64,000 nucleotides of DNA from Rahnella aquatilis CIP 78.65 = ATCC 33071. GTDB lineage: Bacteria; Pseudomonadota; Gammaproteobacteria; Enterobacterales; Enterobacteriaceae. A program made the translations under genes and the position numbers. Shown here piece by piece: positions 11,208-20,794 of the stretch (positions within the stretch are counted from its first letter, which is position 1; each line of letters begins with the position of its first letter). The DNA lies in the NCBI RefSeq assembly GCF_000241955.1, contig NC_016818.1:3720001-3784000 (forward strand), in the 5' to 3' direction. The notes below the pieces were generated by a model. That model was not told the origin of the DNA, made no database searches, and saw only the letters and a program-made list of their open reading frames with translations.

Positions 11208-12158
11208 CTATTTTGCTGAGAAAACAATGCTATCAGCAATACGTTTGGCAGTTGAAGGAGGAAGCTCACCGACAACCGTGATTTCATTGCCATTGCGTAT
11301 TTCAGTTTGCACTGTTCTGCGCCCTTGCCTGATCAACTGTTCAGAAGGACCATTGGTTGTTTCACTGATATTGACAGAGAAGCTGAACAAACCATCAGTA
11401 TACAACCGCGATTCTATCGATACGGGCATATTTGGCAAGTTTCGGCGGCTACTTGCCACCTCTGCCACGCCAGCCGGCAGCCATTTTATTTGCCAGTCAA
11501 ACTTCACCTGCTCAGACGCAGGTAAAGACAGCACTGGCGGTAAACTGGCTTTTTCGAGATCAGAAAGCGTTCCGACGACTTGTTCTCCCTCATCAAAACT
11601 GATGACACGGAACTGCTCAAGCGTTTCACCGTCCCGATCAAGTAAATCGACCCGCATCGGCAATTTCGTTTGCTCATCGATCCATATGACATAACTGAAT
11701 CGGGTACCATCACGGGACACAACCCGGATCACCTGACTCAGGCGATCCGCTGTGCGTGCACGACCTACGGCGATAAAATCGTAGTATTTGGTCAGAACAG
11801 AGAAATCGCCGAACACGATGGAAGGCAGGGAATCAACGATATGATCGCCATCCAGCGTAAAGGGCTGTAAACCGGTTTCAAAGTAGCTGATATCTTTTCC
11901 ACGCTGGACAATTTCACGGCGCGGACCGTCCATCAGAACCAGTTGGGCGAGGGAAGTTTGATGAGAGACAGCATGACGATAGCGAAAGGAATCAATCCCT
12001 TGCTTCGTGATGTTGATAAAACCCATTTCATAATTCAGCGTCTGGGAAGCTTTGCCCATCTCTTCGAGTAACGCCTCGGAAGAAGAATCTGCCGAGGCGA
12101 TACCTGGAGTCAGCAGGCTGCCCGCCGCTAAACAAACGGCAAACCAAATTTGCTTCAT
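11208..12158 (-). CDS. rseB: Sigma-E regulatory protein RseB
   Basis: Periplasmic sensor that binds RseA and shields it from DegS; mislocalised LPS and lipoproteins relieve this. 316 residues with a clear signal peptide (MKQIWFAVCLAAGSLL, cut near ASA-DSS) and the MucB/RseB two-domain fold. The start overlaps the rseA stop by one base (TAATG). Confidence 0.95.
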   Translation of the reverse strand: MKQIWFAVCLAAGSLLTPGIASADSSSEALLEEMGKASQTLNYEMGFINITKQGIDSFRYRHAVSHQTSLAQLVLMDGPRREIVQRGKDISYFETGLQPFTLDGDHIVDSLPSIVFGDFSVLTKYYDFIAVGRARTADRLSQVIRVVSRDGTRFSYVIWIDEQTKLPMRVDLLDRDGETLEQFRVISFDEGEQVVGTLSDLEKASLPPVLSLPASEQVKFDWQIKWLPAGVAEVASSRRNLPNMPVSIESRLYTDGLFSFSVNISETTNGPSEQLIRQGRRTVQTEIRNGNEITVVGELPPSTAKRIADSIVFSAK

Positions 12159-12805
12159 TACTGCGTTTGCGTTCCTAAAGACTGAGTTCCTGGGACCTGA
12201 ACAGCGGCTTGCTGAGGAGTGACTGGTTCGAGCTGAAGCTGCTCTGAATGCAAGCGGCGCTGCAATTCATAATCCTGCAACATCGCATTAATGCGTTTAC
12301 GTTGCTCCTGAACATTTTGTTGCCCGCTGGTGGTATTGCCTTCATTTGGCACGCCGAAGCTCACCGGAGAAGCTTTACCCATCATAGGCAAGGTATTGAA
12401 GGCTGGCGTTTCCGGAGAAGCACCCGAAGCGTCAGGCTGGTTGTAGTGCTGAACACCCACAATCACGGCGAGTGACACACAAGCAGCCACGCCCACCTGA
12501 GTCAGCTGGCTCGCCCAAGGACGAACCTTCTGCCAGAATGGCATTTTTTGCCAGGTATGGGGCTGAGGTTGTGATTCGGTTGCGGAACCCGGCACCAGTT
12601 TTACCGGCTCATTTGCCAGCGCTGCGGCCACACGGTCTGCGATATCCAGATGCACCACGTTCCCAATATCACCGCGTAAGGTATCGCGGATCAAATGATA
12701 ACTCTGCCAGTCTTGCTGAAGCCTGGTATCTGTTGATAACAAACTTAACAGTTCGGTATCAATGGCTTCACCATCCATCAGAGCGGAAAGCTTTTCTTTC
12801 TGCAT
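12158..12805 (-). CDS. rseA: Anti-sigma-E factor RseA
   Basis: Single-pass inner-membrane protein that holds sigma-E inactive until DegS and RseP cleave it. 215 residues. The cytoplasmic sigma-binding domain (MQKEKLSALMDGE onward) covers about 1-90, the membrane segment about 100-118 (QVGVAACVSLAVIVGVQHY), and the rest is a Gln-rich periplasmic tail. It begins 30 bp after rpoE. Confidence 0.96.
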   Translation of the reverse strand: MQKEKLSALMDGEAIDTELLSLLSTDTRLQQDWQSYHLIRDTLRGDIGNVVHLDIADRVAAALANEPVKLVPGSATESQPQPHTWQKMPFWQKVRPWASQLTQVGVAACVSLAVIVGVQHYNQPDASGASPETPAFNTLPMMGKASPVSFGVPNEGNTTSGQQNVQEQRKRINAMLQDYELQRRLHSEQLQLEPVTPQQAAVQVPGTQSLGTQTQ

Positions 12806-12835
12806 GCCTAAGTATCCTTCCTGTGTCCGTCATCT

Positions 12836-13411
12836 CTAACGCTGGATGAGCGGTTGAACTTTGTTATCAATTGCTTCCCGGGCACGGAATATACGGGATC
12901 TCACCGTGCCCACCGGACAATCCATGATGGCGGCTATTTCTTCGTAGCTCAATCCATCCAGCTCCCTCAAAGTAATCGCCATACGGAGATCTTCAGGAAG
13001 TGCTTCAATAGTACGGAAAACGATCTGCCGTAACTCTTCTGACAACATCAGGTTCTCAGGGTTCGAAATTTCTTTCAGGGCACCGCCACTTTCGAAATTT
13101 TCGGCTTCATTCGCATCAACATCACTGGATGGCGGACGTCGCCCCTGAGCGACTAAATAATTTTTCGCTGTGTTGACTGCAATACGATACAGCCAGGTAT
13201 AAAAAGCACTGTCGCCGCGGAAAGATTCCAGCGCACGATACGCTTTGATAAAGGATTCCTGAACCACATCAGGCACATCGCCTTGTGGTACATAGCGGGA
13301 TACAAGGCTCGCTACCTTATGCTGGTAACGAATAACCAGTAAATTGAACGATTTTTGATCACCCTTCTGGACCCGCTCAACCAGAACCTGATCGGCTAAC
13401 TGCTCGCTCAT
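12836..13411 (-). CDS. rpoE: RNA polymerase sigma-E factor
   Basis: ECF sigma factor for envelope stress. The start is placed at 13411, giving 191 residues beginning MSEQLADQVLVERVQKGD, the same length as E. coli RpoE. The frame stays open 38 codons further upstream, but that part contains a good sigma-E promoter, so it is leader rather than protein. Region 2 (YKALESFRGDS-type helix with AFYTWLYRIAVN) and region 4 (LDGLSYEEIAAIMDCPVGTV) are intact. GGGGAG lies about 12 bases before the ATG. Confidence 0.97.
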   Translation of the reverse strand: MSEQLADQVLVERVQKGDQKSFNLLVIRYQHKVASLVSRYVPQGDVPDVVQESFIKAYRALESFRGDSAFYTWLYRIAVNTAKNYLVAQGRRPPSSDVDANEAENFESGGALKEISNPENLMLSEELRQIVFRTIEALPEDLRMAITLRELDGLSYEEIAAIMDCPVGTVRSRIFRAREAIDNKVQPLIQR

Positions 13412-13489
13412 CCGAGGTAAAATCTCCCCAAAACCTTCTCCGCGCTTAAAATCGTACTGCCAGCTTTCATCATTATATTCCTGAGCAAG

Positions 13490-13523
13490 TACTGCTTGGA
13501 GTTCACATGAAACATTAAGTTCC
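13490..13523 (-). promoter_or_regulatory. Sigma-E-type autoregulated promoter of rpoE
   Basis: On the minus strand GGAACTT (13517-13523) is followed after exactly 16 bp by TCCAA (13496-13500), matching the sigma-E consensus GGAACTT-N16-TCnnA. It lies about 80-110 bp upstream of the rpoE ATG, where E. coli also has its autoregulated promoter. Confidence 0.7.
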
Positions 13524-13625
13524 ATATCGCCATTGTTTTTTCTATTGAAGTCTCAAGTCCGTGGCTTTTGCACGGAGGTTTAGGCTAACATGAATTTCCC
13601 TCTTCTTCTGCAAACATCATACGTT

Positions 13626-15227
13626 ATGCAACCTTCATCTGAATTTGTTAGCGATGTATTGATAATCGGAAGTGGCGCTGCGGGCCTTTCTTTGGCTTTG
13701 CGACTTGCAGACCACTGCCATGTCACTGTTCTCAGTAAAGGCCCACTCAACGAAGGCTCAACGTTCTACGCACAGGGCGGGATTGCCGCCGTTTTCGACG
13801 AAGCAGACAGCATTGCCTCACATGTAGATGACACATTAATTGCCGGCGCGGGATTATGCGATAAAGAAGCTGTTGAATTTATCGCGAGCAACGCACGTCA
13901 TTGTGTCCAGTGGTTGATCGACCAGGGCGTACTGTTTGATACCGAAACCAACACCCGCTCAGAAGAGCGTTATCATCTGACACGTGAAGGCGGTCACAGC
14001 CACCGTAGGATCCTGCATGCTGCTGATGCTACAGGTAAAGAAGTAGAGACTACGCTGGTTGGGAAAGCAAGGGCGCACGCTAATATTTGCGTGAAAGAAC
14101 GCTATAATGCCGTTGATTTAATTACCTCAAGCAAGCTTGGATTGCCGGGGACACAACGCGTCGTTGGCGCGTATGTCTGGAATCGCGATAAAGAGCATGT
14201 TGAAACGCTCCGCGCCAAAGCCGTTGTACTGGCCACAGGGGGCGCAGCCAAGGTTTATCAGTACACGACCAACCCGGATATCTCTTCCGGCGACGGCGTC
14301 GCCATGGCGTGGCGTGCAGGCTGTCGTGTTGCCAATCTTGAATTTAACCAGTTTCACCCGACCTGTCTCTATCACCCTCAGGCACGCAACTTTCTGCTGA
14401 CGGAAGCACTGCGCGGCGAAGGTGCCCTGCTCAAACGTCCGGACGGCACCCGTTTTATGCCAGATTTCGATGAACGTGGCGAACTGGCACCGCGCGATGT
14501 CGTAGCACGAGCCATCGATCATGAAATGAAGCGTCTTGGCGCCGACTGCATGTATCTCGATATCAGCCATCGCCCGCCTGAATTCATTAAGCATCATTTC
14601 CCGATGATTGATGAAAAGCTGCAATCACTGGGTATTGATCTGACCAAAGAGGCAATCCCGATTGTTCCGGCTGCGCACTATACCTGCGGCGGTGTGATGG
14701 TTGATCAGCACGGGCGTACCGATCTTGACGGGCTATACGCTATCGGCGAAGTCAGCTATACCGGCCTGCATGGCGCTAACCGTCTGGCCTCTAATTCACT
14801 GCTGGAATGCGTGGTCTATGGCTGGTCAGCGGCGGAAGACATTATCAAACGCCTGCCGCATGCCAAACTGGCGAAAAATATTCCGCAATGGGATGAAAGC
14901 CGGGTAGATAATTCCGATGAGCAGGTTGTCATTCAGCATAACTGGCATGAATTGCGGCTGTTTATGTGGGACTACGTGGGGATCGTGCGCACGACAAAAC
15001 GTCTTGAGCGCGCGTTGCGCCGCATCATGACGCTGCAACAGGAAATTGACGAGTATTACGCAAACTTCCGTATTTCCAATAATCTGCTGGAACTGAGAAA
15101 TCTGGTGTTAGTTGCCGAGCTGATCGTCCGCAGTGCCCTGGAGCGCAAAGAGAGCCGGGGACTGCATTTCACGCTCGATTATCCTGATTTACAGGAAAAT
15201 CCGCAGCCGACCATTTTGCAGCCGTAG
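13626..15227 (+). CDS. nadB: L-aspartate oxidase
   Basis: FAD flavoprotein that oxidises aspartate to iminoaspartate, the first step of de novo NAD synthesis. 533 residues from the ATG at 13626 ([20 protein letters not shown]), which aligns with the family N-terminus. An in-frame ATG at 13590 has a better ribosome site (GGAGG 11 bases before) and would add 12 residues, so the start is uncertain. The FAD motif [14 protein letters not shown], the substrate segment [12 protein letters not shown] and the C-terminal [19 protein letters not shown] are all present. Divergent from rpoE. Confidence 0.96.
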   Translation: MQPSSEFVSDVLIIGSGAAGLSLALRLADHCHVTVLSKGPLNEGSTFYAQGGIAAVFDEADSIASHVDDTLIAGAGLCDKEAVEFIASNARHCVQWLIDQGVLFDTETNTRSEERYHLTREGGHSHRRILHAADATGKEVETTLVGKARAHANICVKERYNAVDLITSSKLGLPGTQRVVGAYVWNRDKEHVETLRAKAVVLATGGAAKVYQYTTNPDISSGDGVAMAWRAGCRVANLEFNQFHPTCLYHPQARNFLLTEALRGEGALLKRPDGTRFMPDFDERGELAPRDVVARAIDHEMKRLGADCMYLDISHRPPEFIKHHFPMIDEKLQSLGIDLTKEAIPIVPAAHYTCGGVMVDQHGRTDLDGLYAIGEVSYTGLHGANRLASNSLLECVVYGWSAAEDIIKRLPHAKLAKNIPQWDESRVDNSDEQVVIQHNWHELRLFMWDYVGIVRTTKRLERALRRIMTLQQEIDEYYANFRISNNLLELRNLVLVAELIVRSALERKESRGLHFTLDYPDLQENPQPTILQP

Positions 15228-15308
15228 TATTTGCAACAAGGCTATCGGGAAAGTGCGAAGGAACGCACTTTTTGAAAGCCCGGGCACTCGCGACTAATCT
15301 GCTACTCA

Positions 15309-16055
15309 CTAATAGTTAAGATAAAAATCGGTAATCAGCGCGCAGAACGCTTCACTGTAAACCCCTTCCGATTTTCGCAGTGCCAGTTCCTCATCAACCC
15401 GTTCAACAGATTGCCTTGATAATGTCAGCAGTAGCCGGTTAAGCGGTTTTCCGGGGCGATCGCGTACAGCCATCCGCCAGGCGCTGAACCAGCCTTTTTG
15501 ATGGGCCAGAGTTTCAAACGCCAGCCCGATGTCGTACGGCAAAACAACACTGAACAGTCCCGCCGGCGTGATCAGCTTATTCGCACATTCCAGCAATGCA
15601 TCGTGCGTCAGGGTTTCGGTGTAACGGGCAGCATTTCGGGCATCATCGCGACAGGCAACCGCCGATTCAAAGTAAGGCGGATTGCTGACAATCAGATCAT
15701 ATTTAGCCGTATTTTCGCGGGCATAAGCATTAATATCCCTGGCATACACCGCCAGCCTTTGCGCCCAGAGCGATTCGCGGAAATTCTCTTCAGCCTGCGC
15801 GGCTGCGGAAGGTTCCAGTTCAACGGCATCAATAACGGTGTCAGTATTGCTACGTTGTGCCAGCATCATGGCAATCAGACCGCTGCCACAGCCAATATCG
15901 AGAACACATCGTGCCTGACTGACCGGCGCGGTCGCACCCAGCAAAACACCATCGGTGCCGACTTTCATCGCGCAACGATCATGAGCAACGAAAAACTGTT
16001 TAAAGGTAAATCCATTACGCCGTAATGGCTTTGCGGAACTCACTTCTTTTGTCAC
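15309..16055 (-). CDS. trmN6: tRNA1(Val) (adenine(37)-N6)-methyltransferase
   Basis: SAM-dependent enzyme (YfiC) that makes m6A37 in tRNA1(Val). 248 residues. SAM-binding VLDIGCGSGLIAMMLAQR and the catalytic N6-adenine motif NPPY (in VSNPPYFESAV) are clear. The start is GTG; the next in-frame start is another GTG four codons on. It lies between nadB and srmB as in E. coli. Confidence 0.94.
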   Translation of the reverse strand: MTKEVSSAKPLRRNGFTFKQFFVAHDRCAMKVGTDGVLLGATAPVSQARCVLDIGCGSGLIAMMLAQRSNTDTVIDAVELEPSAAAQAEENFRESLWAQRLAVYARDINAYARENTAKYDLIVSNPPYFESAVACRDDARNAARYTETLTHDALLECANKLITPAGLFSVVLPYDIGLAFETLAHQKGWFSAWRMAVRDRPGKPLNRLLLTLSRQSVERVDEELALRKSEGVYSEAFCALITDFYLNY

Positions 16056-16212
16056 TAAATTTCACCGTAATTACACCAGCCAACAGGCCTGTAAACAAAA
16101 ACTGTCGTAGCATAGGGCATAGAGAAGCAGAGTAAAAGCCACGCAAGCCGCTTAAATAGGTGAAGATCGCGTCTAACACGTCTATAATCGGCGCCCCAAG
16201 TAGAGGTAGACC

Positions 16213-17541
16213 ATGACTGTAACCACTTTTTCCGAACTCGAACTCGATGAACGCCTGATTGAAGCCCTTGGCGACAAAGGCTATAGCCGCCCTACTGTCA
16301 TTCAGGCAGAGGCCATTCCGCCAGCAATGGACGGACGCGATGTGTTGGGTTCGGCTCCTACCGGCACCGGCAAAACAGCGGCATTCCTGCTGCCTGCATT
16401 ACAGCATTTGCTGGATTTCCCGCGTAAGAAATCGGGTCCGCCACGAATTCTGATCCTCACGCCAACCCGTGAACTTGCTATGCAGGTTGCTGAGCAGGCG
16501 CGTGAGTTAGCCAAACATACCGAACTGGATATCGCGACCATCACCGGCGGTGTGGCTTATATGAACCACGCCGAAGTGTTCAGCGAAAACCAGGACATCG
16601 TTGTTGCGACTACCGGTCGTTTGCTGCAATACATTAAAGAAGAAAACTTTGACTGCCGCGCAATCGAAACACTGATCCTCGACGAAGCCGACCGCATGCT
16701 GGACATGGGTTTTGCTCAGGATATCGAAACGATTTCTGCTGAAGCACGCTGGCGCAAACAGACGTTGCTGTTCTCCGCAACGCTGGAAGGGGAAGCTATC
16801 CGTGAATTTGCAGAGCGCATTCTGACTGAGCCGGTAGAAATCGAAGCTGATCCGTCACGTCGCGAACGCAAAAAAATCCTGCAATGGTATTATCGTGCCG
16901 ACGATCTGGCGCATAAAACCCGGATGCTCATTCATTTGCTGAAACAGGAAGATGTGACTAAATCCGTCATCTTCGTGCGTAAGCGCGAGCGTGTGCATGA
17001 GCTGGTTGCGTGGTTGCGCGAAGCAGGTATCAACTCCTGTTATCTCGAAGGCGAAATGGTGCAGGTGAAACGTACCGAAGCCGTCAAACGTATGGTTGAA
17101 GACCGCGTTAACGTCCTCGTTGCGACCGACATCGCTGCCCGCGGTCTGGATATCAACGACATCAGCCATGTCTTCAACTTTGACCTGCCGCTGACCGCGG
17201 ATATCTATCTGCACCGTATTGGCCGTACCGGTCGTGCGGGTCGCAAAGGTACTGCGATTTCCTTTGTGGAAGCCCATGACCATTTGCTGCTCGGTAAGAT
17301 TGGTCGTTACCTCAACGAGCCGCTGAAAGCGCGTGTGCTGGACGAATTCCGTCCAAAAACGAAAGCACCGAGCGAGAAAGTCACCGGTAAGCCGTCGAAA
17401 AAAGTGCTGGCGAAACGCAAAGAGAAGCAGAAAGCGGATCAGGAAAAATCGAAGGTGAAAGTGAAAGTTCGCCATCGTGACAGCAAAAACGTCGGCAAAC
17501 GCCGTGTTAAACCTGATGCTGTAAAAGACGCCGCTAAATAA
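16213..17541 (+). CDS. srmB: DEAD-box ATP-dependent RNA helicase SrmB
   Basis: Helicase acting early in 50S subunit assembly. 442 residues. Helicase motifs in order: Q motif (GYSRPTVIQAEAIP), Walker A APTGTGKT, PTRELA, DEAD (ILDEADRMLDMGF), SAT, ATDIAARGLD and HRIGRTGRAGR. The last 70 residues are a Lys/Arg-rich tail typical of SrmB. GAGG lies seven bases before the ATG. Confidence 0.96.
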   Translation: MTVTTFSELELDERLIEALGDKGYSRPTVIQAEAIPPAMDGRDVLGSAPTGTGKTAAFLLPALQHLLDFPRKKSGPPRILILTPTRELAMQVAEQARELAKHTELDIATITGGVAYMNHAEVFSENQDIVVATTGRLLQYIKEENFDCRAIETLILDEADRMLDMGFAQDIETISAEARWRKQTLLFSATLEGEAIREFAERILTEPVEIEADPSRRERKKILQWYYRADDLAHKTRMLIHLLKQEDVTKSVIFVRKRERVHELVAWLREAGINSCYLEGEMVQVKRTEAVKRMVEDRVNVLVATDIAARGLDINDISHVFNFDLPLTADIYLHRIGRTGRAGRKGTAISFVEAHDHLLLGKIGRYLNEPLKARVLDEFRPKTKAPSEKVTGKPSKKVLAKRKEKQKADQEKSKVKVKVRHRDSKNVGKRRVKPDAVKDAAK

Positions 17542-17565
17542 ATATTGGCCTGATTTGATGCAAAG

Positions 17566-17598
17566 AAAAACCGCCCCGTATGAACTGAGGCGGTTTTT
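17566..17598. terminator. Bidirectional terminator between srmB and grcA
   Basis: AAAAACCGCC (17566-17575) pairs with GGCGGTTTTT (17589-17598), with a T run following, between convergent genes. Confidence 0.85.
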
Positions 17599-17630
17599 TT
17601 ATTTCTATAATCTTAAAAGCTGAGAGGCAA

Positions 17631-18014
17631 TTACAGACTTTCAGTGAAGGTACGGGTAATCACGTCACGCTGTTGCTCAGCAGTCAGTGAGTTAAAACGC
17701 ACCGCATAACCCGATACACGAATGGTCAACTGCGGATATTTTTCAGGATGCTTAACCGCATCTTCCAAAGTTTCACGGCGCAATACGTTAACGTTCAGAT
17801 GCTGACCGCCTTCCACACGTACAGTCGGCTGAATTTCCATCGGTACTTCACGGTATTCAAACTGGCCAAGATCGCTGACAGCAACAATCTGGTCTTCCGC
17901 AAAACCTGCTTTTGCACACACGCAGCGCGCTTCCGCTTTTTCATCATCCAGCAGCCAGAAAGAGTTTTTCAGCGCTTCGTTGTTGCTTTTAGTAATTTGG
18001 ATCCCGGTGATCAT
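17631..18014 (-). CDS. grcA: Autonomous glycyl radical cofactor GrcA
   Basis: Spare glycyl-radical domain (YfiD) that replaces the oxygen-cleaved C-terminus of pyruvate formate-lyase. 127 residues, ending [19 protein letters not shown]; the radical Gly is in RVSGYAV. GGAGG precedes the start at good spacing. Two FNR boxes upstream agree with anaerobic induction. Confidence 0.97.
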   Translation of the reverse strand: MITGIQITKSNNEALKNSFWLLDDEKAEARCVCAKAGFAEDQIVAVSDLGQFEYREVPMEIQPTVRVEGGQHLNVNVLRRETLEDAVKHPEKYPQLTIRVSGYAVRFNSLTAEQQRDVITRTFTESL

Positions 18015-18121
18015 ATGTTGCCTCCGTTGTTGGCTACGATACTGTTAATTGATTGGCGTTAGGTTTGAACGACAACCTGTTTACCTGTTGTCAGATATAA
18101 CAGCAGAAGACCCCGCATTCT

Positions 18122-18135
18122 TTGATAAATATCAA
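18122..18135 (-). promoter_or_regulatory. FNR box I of grcA
   Basis: TTGATAAATATCAA is a perfect FNR palindrome (TTGAT-N4-ATCAA). Its centre is 40.5 bp upstream of a plausible start near 18088, which has a TATATC -10 element around 18093-18099 on the minus strand. This is class II activator geometry. Confidence 0.8.
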
Positions 18136-18173
18136 TCTTATCCTTGGGGGTATTTCTCTACTTCAGCATATTT

Positions 18174-18187
18174 ATGATTTATATCAA
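18174..18187 (-). promoter_or_regulatory. FNR box II of grcA
   Basis: ATGATTTATATCAA differs from the FNR consensus at one position. Its centre is 52 bp from box I, close to the spacing of the two FNR sites known at E. coli yfiD (about -40.5 and -93.5). Confidence 0.65.
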
Positions 18188-18352
18188 TTTTTCCAAGATG
18201 TCCGATTAAATTATTTTGTAAATTATCAACAAATTTTGCATAGAACGTTAAGTCGCAGATAAACATCAGCAAAAGCTCGCGCGGGTTTAACTCATCAGGA
18301 TGAGCAGGTAAGCTACAGTCAGTTTAAAATTATCTTCAAAAGGAGAGCGTCA

Positions 18353-19033
18353 ATGTCCACTACTCTCACCTGGCATGACGTGCTCGGTCAGGAAAAAGAA
18401 CAACCCTACTTCGTTGATACACTGAAGTTTGTCGCTGCCGAACGCGCTGCAGGTAAAACAATTTATCCGCCCCAGCAGGATGTGTTTAACGCTTTCCGTT
18501 CTACTGAACTGGCAGATGTCAAAGTCGTGATTTTGGGCCAGGACCCTTATCACGGACCCAACCAGGCTCATGGCTTATCGTTCTCCGTTCGCCCGGGCAT
18601 TCCGGCACCGCCTTCTTTAGTGAATATGTATAAAGAACTGACCGCCGATATTCCCGGCTTTGAACGGCCTCCTCACGGCTATTTGCAGAGCTGGGCAGAT
18701 CAGGGCGTACTGTTGCTCAATACCGTGCTGACTGTTGAAGAGGGTAAGGCGCATTCGCATGCCAAACTGGGCTGGGAAACGTTCACTGATAAAGTCATTG
18801 CCGCGTTGAATGAAAATCGTGAAGGGATCGTCTTTTTACTCTGGGGCTCACATGCGCAGAAAAAAGGCAATATTATCGATCGCCATCGCCATCATGTATT
18901 GAAAGCACCGCACCCTTCTCCGCTTTCTGCACACCGGGGTTTTCTGGGGTGTAAGCACTTCTCACAGGCGAATGCCTTACTGGTGCAGCAAGGATTGGCA
19001 CCGATTGACTGGGTGCCAAGATTGCCGGAATAA
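18353..19033 (+). CDS. ung: Uracil-DNA glycosylase
   Basis: Removes uracil from DNA, starting base-excision repair. 226 residues. Catalytic Asp64 in [18 protein letters not shown] and the His loop [11 protein letters not shown] are present. AAGGAG precedes the ATG. Convergent with grpE. Confidence 0.98.
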   Translation: MSTTLTWHDVLGQEKEQPYFVDTLKFVAAERAAGKTIYPPQQDVFNAFRSTELADVKVVILGQDPYHGPNQAHGLSFSVRPGIPAPPSLVNMYKELTADIPGFERPPHGYLQSWADQGVLLLNTVLTVEEGKAHSHAKLGWETFTDKVIAALNENREGIVFLLWGSHAQKKGNIIDRHRHHVLKAPHPSPLSAHRGFLGCKHFSQANALLVQQGLAPIDWVPRLPE

Positions 19034-19041
19034 CGCAAAAA

Positions 19042-19065
19042 AGAGGCACCCGTAAAGGTGCCTCT
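19042..19065. terminator. Terminator between ung and grpE
   Basis: AGAGGCACC (19042-19050) pairs with GGTGCCTCT (19057-19065) between convergent genes. Confidence 0.8.
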
Positions 19066-19094
19066 TCTATTATGTCAGTCTGCTTAAAACAGAA

Positions 19095-19682
19095 TCAGGC
19101 TTTGGCTTTAGAGACCGCAACCATTGCCGGGCGCAACAGACGGCCGTTCAGCGTGTAACCCTTCTGCATCACCATCATTACGTGATTAGGTTCCAGCTCG
19201 TCGGACTCCATCATGGTCATCGCCTGGTGCAGTTCAGGATTGAATGGCACGTGAATATCAGCCACCACTTCCATACCGAACTTGCGAACGGCATCCAGCA
19301 GGGATTTCAGGGTCAGCTCAACGCCTTCAATCAGACCCGCCAGTTCTGAATTCGATTTATCAGCCAGATCCAGCGCACGTTCCAGATTATCGATTACCGG
19401 CAACAGTTCACCGGAGAATTTCTCCAGGGCGAATTTATGCGCTTTCTCGATATCCTGCTCAGTGCGGCGGCGGATGTTTTCCACTTCCGCTTTCGCCCGC
19501 AGCAGGCTGTCACGCTCACGCTGCTGGAGTTCTTTCAGCTGTGCTTCCAATTCAGCAATACGTTCATCGCGGGGGTCAACGACATCTGCCGCCTGGGTTT
19601 CCGCTTCCGCTTGCAGCTCTTGTTCCTGATTCAGTTCTTCAGAGACTTGCTCGTCAGGTGTCTTATGTTCTTTACTACTCAT
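19095..19682 (-). CDS. grpE: Nucleotide exchange factor GrpE
   Basis: Exchanges ADP for ATP on DnaK. 195 residues. An acidic Gln/Glu-rich N-terminus and a long coiled coil (about 35-90) are followed by the head domain, with VIDNLERAL and the C-terminal [18 protein letters not shown]. Divergent from nadK, as usual. Confidence 0.97.
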   Translation of the reverse strand: MSSKEHKTPDEQVSEELNQEQELQAEAETQAADVVDPRDERIAELEAQLKELQQRERDSLLRAKAEVENIRRRTEQDIEKAHKFALEKFSGELLPVIDNLERALDLADKSNSELAGLIEGVELTLKSLLDAVRKFGMEVVADIHVPFNPELHQAMTMMESDELEPNHVMMVMQKGYTLNGRLLRPAMVAVSKAKA

Positions 19683-19819
19683 GAATCTCTCCGCGTTTTA
19701 GCATTAATCTTGCTACTTGGCTTATTATGGGGATCAAAACCGGGGTTTCAAGGTTTGGTTTTTAATGAAACCGGTCATAATGCAGGAGTCATCACACCCT
19801 GCTGAGGATAACCACAGCG

Positions 19820-20698
19820 ATGAATAAAAAATTTGAGTGCATTGGGATTATCGGACATCCCCGTCATCCTTCCGCACTTGCCACCCATGAAATGCTTTAC
19901 CACTGGTTAATCTCAAAAGGTTATCAGGTGGTCGTCGAACGTCAGGTGGCGCAAGATTTAGCCCTGGAAGGCGCACAGACAGGTAGCCTCGCTGAGATTG
20001 GCAAGCTGGCAGATTTAGCCGTGGTCGTCGGCGGTGACGGGAATATGCTGGGTGCGGCGCGCGTTCTGGCACGCTATGACATAAAAGTCATCGGCATCAA
20101 CCGGGGTAATCTCGGCTTTCTGACCGATCTGGATCCGGATAACGCTTTGCAGCAACTTGATGACGTTCTGCAAGGCGAATACATCAGCGAGCAACGTTTC
20201 CTGCTGGAAGCCATGGTGCGCTGCAAAGACCAGCAATGTCGCGTAAGTACCGCCATCAATGAGGTGGTTCTCCATCCGGGGAAAGTCGCCCACATGATTG
20301 AGTTTGAAGTCTATATTGATGACAAATTCGCTTTCTCCCAGCGTTCCGACGGTCTGATTATTTCGACACCAACCGGCTCAACCGCATATTCGTTATCTGG
20401 TGGCGGTCCGATCCTGACGCCAACATTAGAAGCTATCGCGCTGGTGCCAATGTTCCCGCATACGCTCTCGGCGCGCCCGCTGGTCATCAACAGCAGCAGC
20501 ACAATTTGCCTGCGGTTTTCGCACATGAGCAATGACCTTGAAATCAGCTGTGACAGTCAGATTGCCCTGCCTATTCAGCCGGGTGAAGAAGTCGTTATCC
20601 GCCGCAGCGACTTCCATCTGAATCTGATTCATCCGAAAGACTACAGTTATTTCAATACATTAAGCACAAAACTCGGGTGGTCCAAAAAACTTTTCTGA
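19820..20698 (+). CDS. nadK: NAD(+) kinase
   Basis: Phosphorylates NAD to NADP in the cytoplasm. 292 residues. The catalytic [11 protein letters not shown] (Asp73) and the NAD-binding [13 protein letters not shown] are present. Located between grpE and recN. Confidence 0.97.
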   Translation: MNKKFECIGIIGHPRHPSALATHEMLYHWLISKGYQVVVERQVAQDLALEGAQTGSLAEIGKLADLAVVVGGDGNMLGAARVLARYDIKVIGINRGNLGFLTDLDPDNALQQLDDVLQGEYISEQRFLLEAMVRCKDQQCRVSTAINEVVLHPGKVAHMIEFEVYIDDKFAFSQRSDGLIISTPTGSTAYSLSGGGPILTPTLEAIALVPMFPHTLSARPLVINSSSTICLRFSHMSNDLEISCDSQIALPIQPGEEVVIRRSDFHLNLIHPKDYSYFNTLSTKLGWSKKLF

Positions 20699-20728
20699 TC
20701 GGATAAAAATAATTCGCCAGCCCCTTTA

Positions 20729-20744
20729 CTGTATATAAAACCAG
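20729..20744 (+). promoter_or_regulatory. LexA box 1 upstream of recN
   Basis: CTGTATATAAAACCAG fits CTG-N10-CAG, the LexA core, 50 bp upstream of recN. Confidence 0.8.
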
Positions 20745-20750
20745 TTTATA

Positions 20751-20766
20751 CTGTATGTAATTACAG
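20751..20766 (+). promoter_or_regulatory. LexA box 2 upstream of recN
   Basis: CTGTATGTAATTACAG, a second CTG-N10-CAG site six bp after the first. Paired boxes are typical of the tightly SOS-controlled recN promoter. Confidence 0.85.
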
Positions 20767-20794
20767 GTCTGTTGTTATGTACAGGAGGGTGATC

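Larger units (their letters stand above)
18015..18352. other. Regulatory gap between grcA and ung
   Basis: 338 bp between divergent genes. The grcA side carries the FNR sites listed separately. The ung side ends in the AAGGAG ribosome site of ung. Nothing else is recognised. Confidence 0.6.

Noticed and set aside
12836..13525. RpoE with a 38-residue N-terminal extension
   Set aside because: The extension overlaps a sigma-E promoter and the 191-residue form matches the family.
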